From Chryseobacterium flavum (GTDB taxonomy: Bacteria; Bacteroidota; Bacteroidia; Flavobacteriales; Weeksellaceae), in assembly GCF_003385595.1 (NCBI RefSeq), contig NZ_QNUE01000019.1:1-58460 (forward strand): DNA of 58,460 bases, read 5' to 3'. Position 1 is the first letter of the stretch; each line of letters opens with the position of its first letter. The position numbers were made by a program, and so were the translations under genes. The notes below the pieces were generated by a model, which had not been told where the DNA came from, searched no databases, and saw only the letters and a list, made by a program, of their open reading frames with translations. Positions 41,746 through 50,495 of this stretch are shown in pieces.

Positions 41746-42471
41746 TTACCGGTTCATTTTTTCCGACCATTGTAAGGTTTCGGGAAGCTCAATATCTGAA
41801 AATTCAATATGGATAACCCTTCTTCTTTTCCCATTTGTTGTTCTGTTTGAACCATGAAGGGTGAGCGGTTTCATAATCATAATTCCTCCTTTCTCTACGT
41901 TACAGATTTCCTCTGCTTCTACCGTCCAGTCAATAGTTTCCGGCCTGTAAATACCCTTTCTGTGGGATTTGGGTATGACTTTCAATGCTCCGTTATTTTC
42001 ATCCGTATCATCCAGATGAATTCTGATAGTATAGATATTCTCCAGAATATTCAATGGAGGCTGCACAGCAAACTGATTCTGTTTCGTTGTCCACGGCCCG
42101 AAGCCTGGTAAATCCGTCTTGTTATCAACAGAAATGGTCAGATCCTGATGATAAGCCACATACCAGTTTGAAGTTTCAGGTTTATCAAAGTAAATACTTT
42201 TTACAACAAAATATTTCCCTCCAAAGATGTCTTTGATTATTCTTTTAATGTTTTCGTTAAAAACCACACTTTTGATTTCGGGAACTTCTTTTAAAAACTG
42301 CCTCACCGCGAAGAGGTCTTCAGACTTTCTGAAGTTTTCTTTTGAAGTATCTGTATGCAAAAGAATACTGGTTATCTGTTCAATTTCTTCCTTTGAAAAA
42401 ATCCCGTTAATAACAGTAAAGCCATATTCAAGAATATGGCTTTTATAGTTTTCTAAGTTGCTTAAATTCAT
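41746..42471 (-). CDS. Phytanoyl-CoA dioxygenase (PhyH)-family enzyme
   Basis: The 241-residue Fe(II)/2-oxoglutarate oxygenase has the metal triad His108-x-Asp110 (YHQDLTIS) and His206 in LTLHGSNRTTNGKRRRVIHI, with the 2-oxoglutarate-binding arginines just after it. GALKVIPKSHRKG is the typical lead-in to the second half. PhyH-type enzymes hydroxylate diverse small molecules, including phytanoyl-CoA, amino acids and ectoine. Its start lies one base after the stop of the DAACS transporter gene on the same strand, so it shares the operon and may act on the imported substrate. The exact substrate is unknown. Confidence 0.88.
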   Translation of the reverse strand: MNLSNLENYKSHILEYGFTVINGIFSKEEIEQITSILLHTDTSKENFRKSEDLFAVRQFLKEVPEIKSVVFNENIKRIIKDIFGGKYFVVKSIYFDKPETSNWYVAYHQDLTISVDNKTDLPGFGPWTTKQNQFAVQPPLNILENIYTIRIHLDDTDENNGALKVIPKSHRKGIYRPETIDWTVEAEEICNVEKGGIMIMKPLTLHGSNRTTNGKRRRVIHIEFSDIELPETLQWSEKMNR

Positions 42472-42472
42472 T

Positions 42473-43723
42473 TTAAATTTTATCTATAGGTTCGGTTAAC
42501 TGACCTTCCCACTTTGAAACAGCAGAAGTAGCCAATGTATTTCCCAGTACATTTGTCATGCTTCTTCCCATATCACAGAAGTGGTCAATTGGTAAGATCA
42601 GCGCAATACCCTCCGGCGGGATTCCAAACATTGAGCAGGTTGCCACAATAATTACCAATGAAGCTCTCGGTACACCTGCAATACCTTTGGAGGTAAGCAT
42701 TAATACCAAAAGCATGGTAATTTGCTGTCCAAGAGTCATTTCAATCCCATAAATCTGTGCAATAAAAATAGAAGCAAAGGTCATATACATCATACTTCCA
42801 TCCAGATTAAAAGAGTAACCCAGCGGCAGAATAAATGATACTACCCTGCTGTTACAACCAAATTTTTCAAGTTCTTCCACCAGCTTCGGAAATACAGCTT
42901 CCGAACTTGTTGTGGAAAAAGCAATCAGTAGCGGTTCTTTAATTCTCTTCAACAAGTCAAAAAGACGGTTCCCAAGAATAAGATACCCTACCAATAAAAG
43001 TACCAGCCAGAGAACCCCTATTGCAAAGAAAAAATCTCTAAGATAAATAGCATACACTTTAAATATTTCAAAACCATTTGTTGCCACTACCGCTGCAATA
43101 GCTCCTAATACTCCAAGTGGGGCAAACCACATGATATATCCCACCATTTTCAGAATGGCATGAGCAATAATATCAAAAAGCTTAACAACGGGCTGGGAAT
43201 ATTCTTCTCCTAAATTTGCAAGAGCAACTCCGAACATAATGGCAAACACTACTATCTGAAGGACTTCATTGGTTGCAAAGGCTTCAAACAAACTTTTAGG
43301 AATCATATGTTTTACAAAGTCTTCCATAGAAAAACTCTTACTGCTTTTAAGAAGCTCATCAGCAGAAGCAGCATCCTGGATTGGTAATTTTGTTACATGA
43401 CCGGGCTCCAGCCAGTTAACCAGGATTAACCCGATAAAAAGGGAAATCAGAGAAGCGGAAATAAACCACAGCATGGCTTTTGTTCCTACTCTTCCGATCA
43501 TTTTAATATCACTCATTTTGGCAATTCCCACTACCAGGGTAGTAAATACCAACGGGGCGATGATCATCTGTACCAACCTGATGAAAACAGTTCCCAGCAA
43601 TTTTATATTTTTGGAAAAAGGTTCCGCACTTTCCGGATACTTCACGTGTACTATACCTCCAATACCTACTCCCAGAATAAGTGCAATAATAATTGCTATA
43701 AAAAGTTTATTTTGTCCTTTCAT
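42473..43723 (-). CDS. DAACS-family dicarboxylate/glutamate:cation symporter
   Basis: The 416-residue inner-membrane carrier has eight helices and two re-entrant hairpins. The serine-rich hairpin is AFSTTSSEAVFPKL, the NMDGT-type substrate/Na+ motif appears as NLDGSMMYMT, and the second hairpin is SKGIAGVPRASLVI. The Leu-for-Met and Ser-for-Thr changes keep the pattern. Family members take up glutamate, aspartate or C4-dicarboxylates with Na+ or H+. It precedes the PhyH-type oxygenase gene by one base and they form an operon. That pairing hints at an amino acid that is imported and then hydroxylated, but the evidence is positional only. Confidence 0.92.
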   Translation of the reverse strand: MKGQNKLFIAIIIALILGVGIGGIVHVKYPESAEPFSKNIKLLGTVFIRLVQMIIAPLVFTTLVVGIAKMSDIKMIGRVGTKAMLWFISASLISLFIGLILVNWLEPGHVTKLPIQDAASADELLKSSKSFSMEDFVKHMIPKSLFEAFATNEVLQIVVFAIMFGVALANLGEEYSQPVVKLFDIIAHAILKMVGYIMWFAPLGVLGAIAAVVATNGFEIFKVYAIYLRDFFFAIGVLWLVLLLVGYLILGNRLFDLLKRIKEPLLIAFSTTSSEAVFPKLVEELEKFGCNSRVVSFILPLGYSFNLDGSMMYMTFASIFIAQIYGIEMTLGQQITMLLVLMLTSKGIAGVPRASLVIIVATCSMFGIPPEGIALILPIDHFCDMGRSMTNVLGNTLATSAVSKWEGQLTEPIDKI

Positions 43724-43886
43724 ATATATAGTTCAATTTGCGCAAATATAATGGTTTTTCAATTGGCAGAAGATTTTCTTCAAATCATGTTTAACATTAC
43801 TTTACGTTTCTGAAACAAAAAAATTAAATTCCTGACTAAGAAAATATTGCAAAAAATTTAAGAAACATTTATTGAATTTTTATTCT

Positions 43887-43914
43887 TTTGGTACAAATTT
43901 TATTATTACATTTG
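43887..43914 (+). promoter_or_regulatory. Bacteroidota-type promoter of the BON gene pair
   Basis: TTTG (43887-43890), a 16-base spacer and TACATTTG (43907-43914) match the consensus with a spacing one base shorter than usual. The -7 box ends 30 bases before the ATG at 43945. Confidence 0.7.
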
Positions 43915-43944
43915 ATTGTGTAACAACATTAATAAATATACAAT

Positions 43945-44430
43945 ATGAAAAAAACTATCGCAATGGCTGCATTAGCTGTAGCTGTATCTTTCGGAGCGGT
44001 TTCTTGTAAAAAGAAAGTTTCTGATGCCGATCTTCAGACTCAGGCTACAACTGTAGTAACTTCTAATCCCAATGCTTCTGTTGAAGTAAAAGAAGGCGTG
44101 GCACACTTAAGCGGAACTTTTGCAGATCAGCAGTCTAAGGACGCCATGATTGCAAAACTAAAAGCAATCAGCGGAGTAAAAGATGTAATGGATATGTCAA
44201 CTATAGCAGCACCTGCTCCTGCCCCGGTTGAAACAGCATCTGCTGTGGATCCTGCAGTTCAGAAAAAAGTTCAGGATGCTGTAAAAGATTTCCCTTCTGT
44301 AAAAGTAGAAGTAGTAAACGGAGAACTTACACTTACAGGAAATGTTTCAAGCCTACAGGCAAGAAAGATCAAAGAATCTGTAGATGCTTTGAAGATCGGA
44401 AAGTATAACAATAACTTAATTGTAAAATAA
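43945..44430 (+). CDS. BON-domain lipoprotein with two BON repeats
   Basis: The 161-residue protein has a signal peptide with the lipobox GAVSC (Cys21) followed by KKK. Two BON domains follow, about 30-85 and 105-161, each with the alternating pattern (ASVEVKEGVAHLSGTFADQ and VKVEVVNGELTLTGNVSS), joined by a proline/alanine-rich linker (APAPAPVE). BON proteins such as OsmY bind lipid or sense envelope osmotic stress. It precedes a second BON-type gene by 6 bases and shares a promoter with it (43887-43914). It is likely an outer- or inner-membrane lipoprotein in the periplasm. Confidence 0.92.
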   Translation: MKKTIAMAALAVAVSFGAVSCKKKVSDADLQTQATTVVTSNPNASVEVKEGVAHLSGTFADQQSKDAMIAKLKAISGVKDVMDMSTIAAPAPAPVETASAVDPAVQKKVQDAVKDFPSVKVEVVNGELTLTGNVSSLQARKIKESVDALKIGKYNNNLIVK

Positions 44431-44436
44431 TTTAAG

Positions 44437-44856
44437 ATGAGTACATTACAAGATAAATATTCAAGTGTTGTTTCAGCAGCCCAGTCTGCAGGAATTTCAA
44501 ATCTTCAGGTTCAGGAACAGGATGGAATTTTATATGTTTCCGGAAATGCTTCCAACACTGCTGCAAAAGATGCGGTATGGAATGCTTTAGGTGCTATTGA
44601 CTCTACTTATTCTGCTTCAGATATCAATATTGATGTACAGGTAGCCGGACTTGCTTCAGGCGCTTCTTTAACTGTAGCTACAGAAGAATCTAACCTTAAT
44701 ATCAGACAGGAGCCTTCAACTGAAGCTGCTGTAGTAGGAAAGGCAGCCAAAGGATCTTCTGTAACATTGATAGAGCAGACTTCTGACGACTGGTGGAAAG
44801 TAAAAACTGCTGACGGACAGGAAGGATATGCTTATTCAAGATATCTGAGAGCATAA
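44437..44856 (+). CDS. BON plus SH3b protein without a signal peptide
   Basis: The 139-residue protein has an N-terminal BON-like domain (GISNLQVQEQDGILYVSG, about residues 18-70) and a C-terminal SH3b domain (SNLNIRQEPSTEAAVVG to QEGYAYSRYLRA, about 80-139), which often binds peptidoglycan in secreted proteins. The odd point is that I see no signal peptide or lipobox. So it would stay in the cytoplasm, or leave by a non-classical route or with help from the lipoprotein encoded 6 bases upstream. It is in an operon with the BON lipoprotein; a strong terminator follows at 44892. Confidence 0.85.
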   Translation: MSTLQDKYSSVVSAAQSAGISNLQVQEQDGILYVSGNASNTAAKDAVWNALGAIDSTYSASDINIDVQVAGLASGASLTVATEESNLNIRQEPSTEAAVVGKAAKGSSVTLIEQTSDDWWKVKTADGQEGYAYSRYLRA

Positions 44857-44891
44857 TTTCACAGAAAATTAATTTCAGAAATATATTGAGG

Positions 44892-44918
44892 AACATCCCT
44901 ATATTGGGATGTTTTTTT
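44892..44918 (+). terminator. Intrinsic terminator of the BON operon
   Basis: AACATCCC (44892-44899) pairs perfectly with GGGATGTT (44906-44913), followed by a long T-run. Confidence 0.9.
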
Positions 44919-44940
44919 ATTTTTACGACTTTAAAACTAA

Positions 44941-47682
44941 ATGAAGAAGACCCTGCTGTTATTATTGGTTTTCATATGCAATATCCTGATTTTACATGCC
45001 CAAAAGCTGCATATTGACGGAAAGGTATCTGATTCAGGCAAAAAACCAATTGAAAATGTAACCGTTTACCTGCTGAAGGCAAAAGATTCATCTATTGTCA
45101 ACTACACTGCCAGCAATAAAGAAGGTAATTTCTCCCTGAAGATTGATGCGCTGGAAGAACCTTCTGTTCTCAGAATTGATGCTGAAAATTTGTTTTACTC
45201 AAAAAGATTTGAAAAAATAGATCAATCAATTTCTTTAGGAGATATAGTGCTTGAAAAAAAAGCAATAATTAATATTGACGAAGTGAAGATTACAGTATCT
45301 CCTGTTAAAATAAAAAAAGATACTGTAGAATTCAATGCTTCAGCAATCAAGGTACGTCCTGACAGTAAAATTGAAGAACTTCTGAAACAGATTCCCGGTG
45401 TAGAGATCAGTAATGATGATAAAATTACCGTGAACGGAAAAGAAGTAGATCAAATCATGGTAAATGGAAAGCCTTTTTTTGATAAAGACGGGAAAATGGC
45501 TTTACAGAACCTTCCGGCAGATATTATTAAAAATATTCAGTTTACCACTACCAAAACAAAGGACGAGGAACTTAGCGGAAAACCTCCTAAATCTCAAAAT
45601 ACAACCATCAATTTTAATATTGATGAAAAGAAAAACAAAGGACTCCTTTCAAGAATTACTGTTGGGTATGGTTCTGATAAGCGGTATGAAGGCAGCGGGC
45701 TTGTAAGCTATTTTAAAGGAGATACCAAAATCAGTATTTTAGCTTCATCCAATAATATTAATTCAAAAAGTATTTCTGCTGATGAGGTTTTTGATAATAT
45801 GGGGCGCAGCAGTAAAGGCTCCGGCACTCAGGGAGGCGGAATTCAAAAATCCACCACTATTGGTGTAAATTTCAACGACAAGCTTTCAAAAGATGCAGAT
45901 CTTGATAACCTTAGTATAAAATATTCAGATTCTGATAGAGAAACGCATTCCAAGATTTCCAAAACCACACTTCTTCCTGACTATACCCTTAAAACCACTT
46001 CCGAAAACAGCAGCAGCAATGAATCAAAGCAGTACAATTTTGACAGCTCGGTCAGAATTAAACTTGATTCGTTAACGAATATTTATATTTCTCCATCATT
46101 TTCCGGATCAGAAAGCTTTAATTACAGCCAGACACGGTCTTCCACTTTAAGAGATGACAAACTTCTTAATGAAAGCAGTTCTTCAGGTACTACCAATAGT
46201 ACAAACAATACCTTCAGTCCCAATATTTATTTTTCAAAAAACTTAAAGAAAAAAGGGCGTGTAATATCTGCTACAGTCAACAGTACAATTTCTGAAGCCA
46301 AAAGCGATCAGCTTAACCAATCACAGAATACATTTTATCAGGAAACCGGAGCTGTTACTACAGATAACCGGAATCAGATACAAAAAAATCAAAATCAGAA
46401 TGATCAATACAATTTCAGTGCAGGCTATACTGAACCTCTCTCAGACTCGGCTACAGTAGGTATGGAAATAAAATACAGTTCCAAACTGTCCAGAGATTCC
46501 AGAGCTGTAAATGATTTTGATCCTGCTACCGGACAATACTCTAAATACAATACAGAATTATCAAACAGTATGCAGCAGAGAATCAACCAGTTTTCGCCGG
46601 AGCTTTCTTTTTCCGTCTTTAAAAAAAAGTTCAACATCTGGACTATTGCCAATCTTGATATTTCAGATATGAAAGTACTTTCCGTATTTAAAGGACAACA
46701 ATATGATCTTCAGAAAAACTTTATTCTCCCAAGATACATGATGAATTTTCAGTATGCGTTTTCAGATCGTAAAAGAATAACATTCTCCAATTCTGCCAGC
46801 TTCAGTATTCCGGCTGCAGAGCAGCTGATTCCTTATCATGATGAGTCTAATCCCCTGATCTCCTACACTGGAAATCCCAACCTGAAAAATTCATGGATGA
46901 ACAGCAGCAGCCTTTCATTTAACAGCTATAATCTTGTTAAAAATTTTCATTATTATATCACCCTTGGGTTCACCTACAGGAACAATGATGTGGTTAATTA
47001 CAGTAAATATGATAATAGTGGAAGACAGATTATTACGTATGGTAATATAAGTGGAAATAAAACATTTAACATCAGCACTAATTTCAATAAATCCTTTAAA
47101 TGGGGAGATAAAAAAATGACCATCAGCCCGAGATTTAGTCTGAATTATGTTTACAATAATGGTTTTATCAATGGACAGCTGTTCAGGAGCAATTCATACA
47201 ATATCAGCCCCGCATTGAATTTTGGCTTTGAAATTAAAGATAAACTTACCATAAAACCATCTTATAAAATAGGATATAATTTTTCTAAATATTCCAACTA
47301 TACGGTTGATCAGGTCAATACTACCAACCAGTCCCTGAAACTTGAGCTGACCAATTATCTGTTCCAAAGCAGATTAGTCTTCGGAAATGACTTTGAATAC
47401 AATACCAATTCGAATATTGCTCCCGGATTTAAGAGGGATTTCTATTTCTGGAATACCAGTTTGGGATATTCATTCTTCAAAAAGCAGCTTACGGCAAAGA
47501 TCAAAGTGTATGATGTACTGAACCAAAATCAGAGTGTACGAAGAACAATTGCAGATTCTTATTTTGAAGATCGTGAAGATCTGATCTTGAAACGGTATAT
47601 TATGTTTTCATTAAGTATGAAGCTAAATAAATTTTCCGGTAAAAAACCTAAGAAAAAGCAAAAACAGGACATGAAGTTTTAA
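44941..47682 (+). CDS. Outer-membrane beta-barrel protein (carboxypeptidase-regulatory + OMP_b-brl_3)
   Basis: The 913-residue protein has a signal peptide (TLLLLLVFICNILILHAQ). An N-terminal carboxypeptidase-regulatory-like domain follows (DGKVSDSGKKPIENVTVYLLK, about 22-110). Then comes a plug-like domain (about 115-230) with IEELLKQIPGVEISND and NGKEVDQIMVNGKPFF. The rest is a large barrel rich in Asn/Ser with alternating strands. The C-terminal residues are lysine-rich (KKPKKKQKQDMKF), unusual for a barrel end, though it finishes in Phe. This is the outer-membrane barrel family common in Bacteroidota, related to TonB-dependent receptors without a SusD partner. No substrate is implied. It starts 22 bases after the BON operon terminator. 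Confidence 0.88.
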   Translation: MKKTLLLLLVFICNILILHAQKLHIDGKVSDSGKKPIENVTVYLLKAKDSSIVNYTASNKEGNFSLKIDALEEPSVLRIDAENLFYSKRFEKIDQSISLGDIVLEKKAIINIDEVKITVSPVKIKKDTVEFNASAIKVRPDSKIEELLKQIPGVEISNDDKITVNGKEVDQIMVNGKPFFDKDGKMALQNLPADIIKNIQFTTTKTKDEELSGKPPKSQNTTINFNIDEKKNKGLLSRITVGYGSDKRYEGSGLVSYFKGDTKISILASSNNINSKSISADEVFDNMGRSSKGSGTQGGGIQKSTTIGVNFNDKLSKDADLDNLSIKYSDSDRETHSKISKTTLLPDYTLKTTSENSSSNESKQYNFDSSVRIKLDSLTNIYISPSFSGSESFNYSQTRSSTLRDDKLLNESSSSGTTNSTNNTFSPNIYFSKNLKKKGRVISATVNSTISEAKSDQLNQSQNTFYQETGAVTTDNRNQIQKNQNQNDQYNFSAGYTEPLSDSATVGMEIKYSSKLSRDSRAVNDFDPATGQYSKYNTELSNSMQQRINQFSPELSFSVFKKKFNIWTIANLDISDMKVLSVFKGQQYDLQKNFILPRYMMNFQYAFSDRKRITFSNSASFSIPAAEQLIPYHDESNPLISYTGNPNLKNSWMNSSSLSFNSYNLVKNFHYYITLGFTYRNNDVVNYSKYDNSGRQIITYGNISGNKTFNISTNFNKSFKWGDKKMTISPRFSLNYVYNNGFINGQLFRSNSYNISPALNFGFEIKDKLTIKPSYKIGYNFSKYSNYTVDQVNTTNQSLKLELTNYLFQSRLVFGNDFEYNTNSNIAPGFKRDFYFWNTSLGYSFFKKQLTAKIKVYDVLNQNQSVRRTIADSYFEDREDLILKRYIMFSLSMKLNKFSGKKPKKKQKQDMKF

Positions 47683-47808
47683 AAATCTTGATGATTTAGA
47701 AATTCCAGGCTAATAAAAAATTGAAAAATCATCAAATGATGCCATAACCAAAAGGTTTGACGGTATAATTTGCGTTTTTATTTCTAAATTAGCTGTAAAT
47801 TTTTTTCT

Positions 47809-49665
47809 ATGAAAGTCCATATTTCAGTTTTATTTATTCTTTTTTTCATTCTTAGCAAAGCACAAACGGAACAAAAAGACCACTTTGTCAAAGATAACTT
47901 CACTAAAAAAGAGTTTTATATCCCAATGCGTGACGGGGTAAAACTTTTTACTGCGGTATACATTCCGAAAGATATTTCCGGCAAAAACAAATATCCCTTC
48001 CTGATGCAGAGAACCTGCTATAGCATTGCTCCCTATGGTGAAAATGAATATAAAACCAAGTTGGGACCGAACACTTATCTGATGAAAGACAAATATATTT
48101 TTGTGTATCAGGATGTACGCGGAAGATATATGAGTGAAGGTAATTTTACCAATATGACTCCTCAGGTAGAACGTAAAACAAAAAAAGATGTTGATGAGAG
48201 TACAGATACTTATGACACCATCGAATGGCTTTTAAAAAATATTAAAGATAATAACGGTAAAGTGGGTCAGTTTGGAACTTCATATCCAGGATTTTACACT
48301 GCTGTCGGAACATTGGCACAACATCCGGCACTGATCGCCTCATCTCCCCAGGCTCCGATTTCTGATTTCTGGAATGATGACTTTCTTCATAACGGAAGAT
48401 TTATGCTAGGTTATTTCAGAACATTTCCCGTTTTTGGAGTTCAGAAATCAAAACCTGAAAAACAAGCCTGGTATATGGATTCTTTCATTAAACAAACCTC
48501 TGAGGATGGCCTGAAATTCTACAGAGAACTGGGTACCCTGAAAGATGCATACGAAAAATATTACAAAAATAATTTCTTCATGACAGAAATTATGAATCAT
48601 ACCAATTATGATGAGTTCTGGCAAAAAAGAAACCTTCTGCCTCACCTGAAGAATATTAATCATGCGGTAATGACCGTAGGAGGATGGTTTGATGCGGAAG
48701 ATCTTTCAGGGCCTTTGAATATTTATAAAACAATTGAAAAAACAAGCCCAAAAGCTAAAAATACAATTGTTATGGGACCTTTTTCACATGGAGGATGGTC
48801 CCAGGAACAAGGTAAGCATTTCCACAGTGAAACGTATTTCGGAGATAGTATTGCGACCTATTACCAGAAAAACATTGAAACAAAGTTCTTTAATCATTAT
48901 CTGAAAGGGAATGCAAAAGAGGATGCGGGGCTCCCTGAAGCACTTATGTATGATACCGGGGCTAAAGAATGGAAAGAATTTGCTACTTATCCTCCTGAAA
49001 ATGTGCAGAAAGTTAATTTCTACTTAGCAGACAAAACATTAAAAAAGATATCCGGGCAAGGTTATTCAGAATATTACAGTGACCCTGATAATCCCGTTTT
49101 AAGTTCTGATCACCTGAAGGATTTCAATGGTTTCACTCCTAAAAATTATATGTCCGAAGACCAGAGATTTGCAGTCGGAAGGCCGGATGTGCTGACTTTC
49201 ACCACAGATGTACTGACAGAAGATATTACTTTTGCCGGAGAAATTATGGCTAAGCTTAATATTGCTTCTACATCTACTGATGCAGATTTTGCTGTAAAGC
49301 TGATTGATGTGTATCCTGAAGATTTCAAACCTGCTGAAAAGAAAGAGGGGGTAATCTATGGAAACTATCATCAAATGGTGAGAAGTGAAATAATGCCTGC
49401 CCGGTTCAGAAATACAAGAGAAAAAGGAGAAGCATTGGTTCCCAACCAGAAAACCGCTGTAAATTTCAGGCTTCAGGATGTAGTTCATACTTTCAGAAAA
49501 GGACATAAAATCCAGATTCAGATCAGCAGTACATGGTTCCCGCTTTTTGCAATCAATCCTCAGAAGTTTTTAGATAATCCTAACTTTGCGGCCAAAGAAG
49601 ATTATACAAAAGCATTTATTAAAGTATACAATGACAGTTCTATTGAAGCTGAAGTTTTAAAATAA
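47809..49665 (+). CDS. Secreted CocE/NonD-family serine hydrolase
   Basis: The 618-residue alpha/beta hydrolase has a signal peptide ending SKAQ. The nucleophile is Ser158 in GQFGTSYPGFY, the acid is Asp in GGWFDAED (about residue 289), and the histidine is in GPFSHGGW (about 325). The N-terminal IPMRDGVKLFTAVYIPK is the usual start of the X-Pro dipeptidyl-peptidase (S15)/CocE/glutaryl-acylase group. The C-terminal jelly-roll is typical (TFAGEIMAKLNIAST). It may cleave N-acyl amides, beta-lactam side chains or X-Pro peptides in the periplasm. A near-consensus TATAATTTG lies upstream. The substrate is open. Confidence 0.9.
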   Translation: MKVHISVLFILFFILSKAQTEQKDHFVKDNFTKKEFYIPMRDGVKLFTAVYIPKDISGKNKYPFLMQRTCYSIAPYGENEYKTKLGPNTYLMKDKYIFVYQDVRGRYMSEGNFTNMTPQVERKTKKDVDESTDTYDTIEWLLKNIKDNNGKVGQFGTSYPGFYTAVGTLAQHPALIASSPQAPISDFWNDDFLHNGRFMLGYFRTFPVFGVQKSKPEKQAWYMDSFIKQTSEDGLKFYRELGTLKDAYEKYYKNNFFMTEIMNHTNYDEFWQKRNLLPHLKNINHAVMTVGGWFDAEDLSGPLNIYKTIEKTSPKAKNTIVMGPFSHGGWSQEQGKHFHSETYFGDSIATYYQKNIETKFFNHYLKGNAKEDAGLPEALMYDTGAKEWKEFATYPPENVQKVNFYLADKTLKKISGQGYSEYYSDPDNPVLSSDHLKDFNGFTPKNYMSEDQRFAVGRPDVLTFTTDVLTEDITFAGEIMAKLNIASTSTDADFAVKLIDVYPEDFKPAEKKEGVIYGNYHQMVRSEIMPARFRNTREKGEALVPNQKTAVNFRLQDVVHTFRKGHKIQIQISSTWFPLFAINPQKFLDNPNFAAKEDYTKAFIKVYNDSSIEAEVLK

Positions 49666-49670
49666 CAACA

Positions 49671-49703
49671 AAAGGTGGCTGAGAGAACTCAGTCACCTTT
49701 TTC
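49671..49703. terminator. Bidirectional terminator between the hydrolase and alkB genes
   Basis: AAAGGTGGCTGAG (49671-49683) pairs with CTCAGTCACCTTT (49688-49700) with one G-T wobble, with a T-run on the plus strand and A-rich flank on the other. Confidence 0.85.
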
Positions 49704-49704
49704 T

Positions 49705-50316
49705 TTATTCCTCAATGGTCCTGAATGTCAGGTTTACTCTCGGAGTTTTTATTTTTGTAGTTGGCGGCAGCCTGTGGAGCCAGTGATCCTGAGTGGTCCC
49801 CTTCATTACCAGTAAACTTCCGTTCTCCAATAATATTTCTATTTTTTCTTTTGTTGTTTTATGCTTAAATAAAAATTTCCTTTCTGCACCGAAGGTCAGT
49901 GAAGCAATAGCTCCATGCTTTTTCAGATCGGTTTCGCCATCACTGTGATAAGCCATTCCTTCACTTCCGTCATGGTATAAATTAAGCAGGCATGAATTAT
50001 ACGTTTCGCCTGTAACCTCTTCACATTTCTGCTTTAATTCCAACAATTCCGGTGTCCAGAACTTTGCATATTTTGTTCGTTTGGAATAAGTATATTCAAA
50101 AGCTTTTTCACCAAACCACGCTACTTTTCTTTTGGTTAGGATTAATTTTCCAAAGATCACCGCTTCATCATTTTCCCACGGAATCTGATTAAAAAGATAG
50201 TGGTAATACTGTTCGGACTTTTCTTTAGAAAAAACTTTTCCATAATAATGAACAGTCCCGTCATGCGGAAGTATGTTCAATGGATTTTCTGATATTTCCT
50301 CGAAAAGACTCATCAT
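49705..50316 (-). CDS. alkB: AlkB-family 2-oxoglutarate/Fe(II) DNA dealkylase
   Basis: The 203-residue protein has the AlkB motif set: MAYHSDGE (His124, Asp126), DHWLHRLP (His181) and the 2-oxoglutarate arginines Arg193 and Arg199 in PRVNLTFR. Such enzymes oxidatively remove methyl groups from N1-methyladenine and N3-methylcytosine in DNA or RNA. Two starting Mets are adjacent (50316 and 50313). The gene lies 179 bases downstream of the Ada-like gene on the same strand, so the two form an alkylation-repair cluster, although the gap could hold a separate promoter. Confidence 0.93.
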   Translation of the reverse strand: MMSLFEEISENPLNILPHDGTVHYYGKVFSKEKSEQYYHYLFNQIPWENDEAVIFGKLILTKRKVAWFGEKAFEYTYSKRTKYAKFWTPELLELKQKCEEVTGETYNSCLLNLYHDGSEGMAYHSDGETDLKKHGAIASLTFGAERKFLFKHKTTKEKIEILLENGSLLVMKGTTQDHWLHRLPPTTKIKTPRVNLTFRTIEE

Positions 50317-50495
50317 AGTTTAATAATGTTTTGTTTTGTAAAAGTACAATGAAAAGTGTATAATTTTAACATCAAATGCAAATTACACAAATATGATCAG
50401 GGTCCTAAATGAAACGGTAAGGAACATAACCTGTATACAAACCTTAGCCAGTCTTCTCCGGACTTAGGCTCTGTGTGACTGTAAATAAATTTGTT

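Noticed and set aside
50446..50470. Hairpin AGCCAGTC/GACTtaGGCT between ada and alkB
   Set aside because: It has a 2-base bulge and no T-run on the transcribed strand, so I do not call it a terminator.
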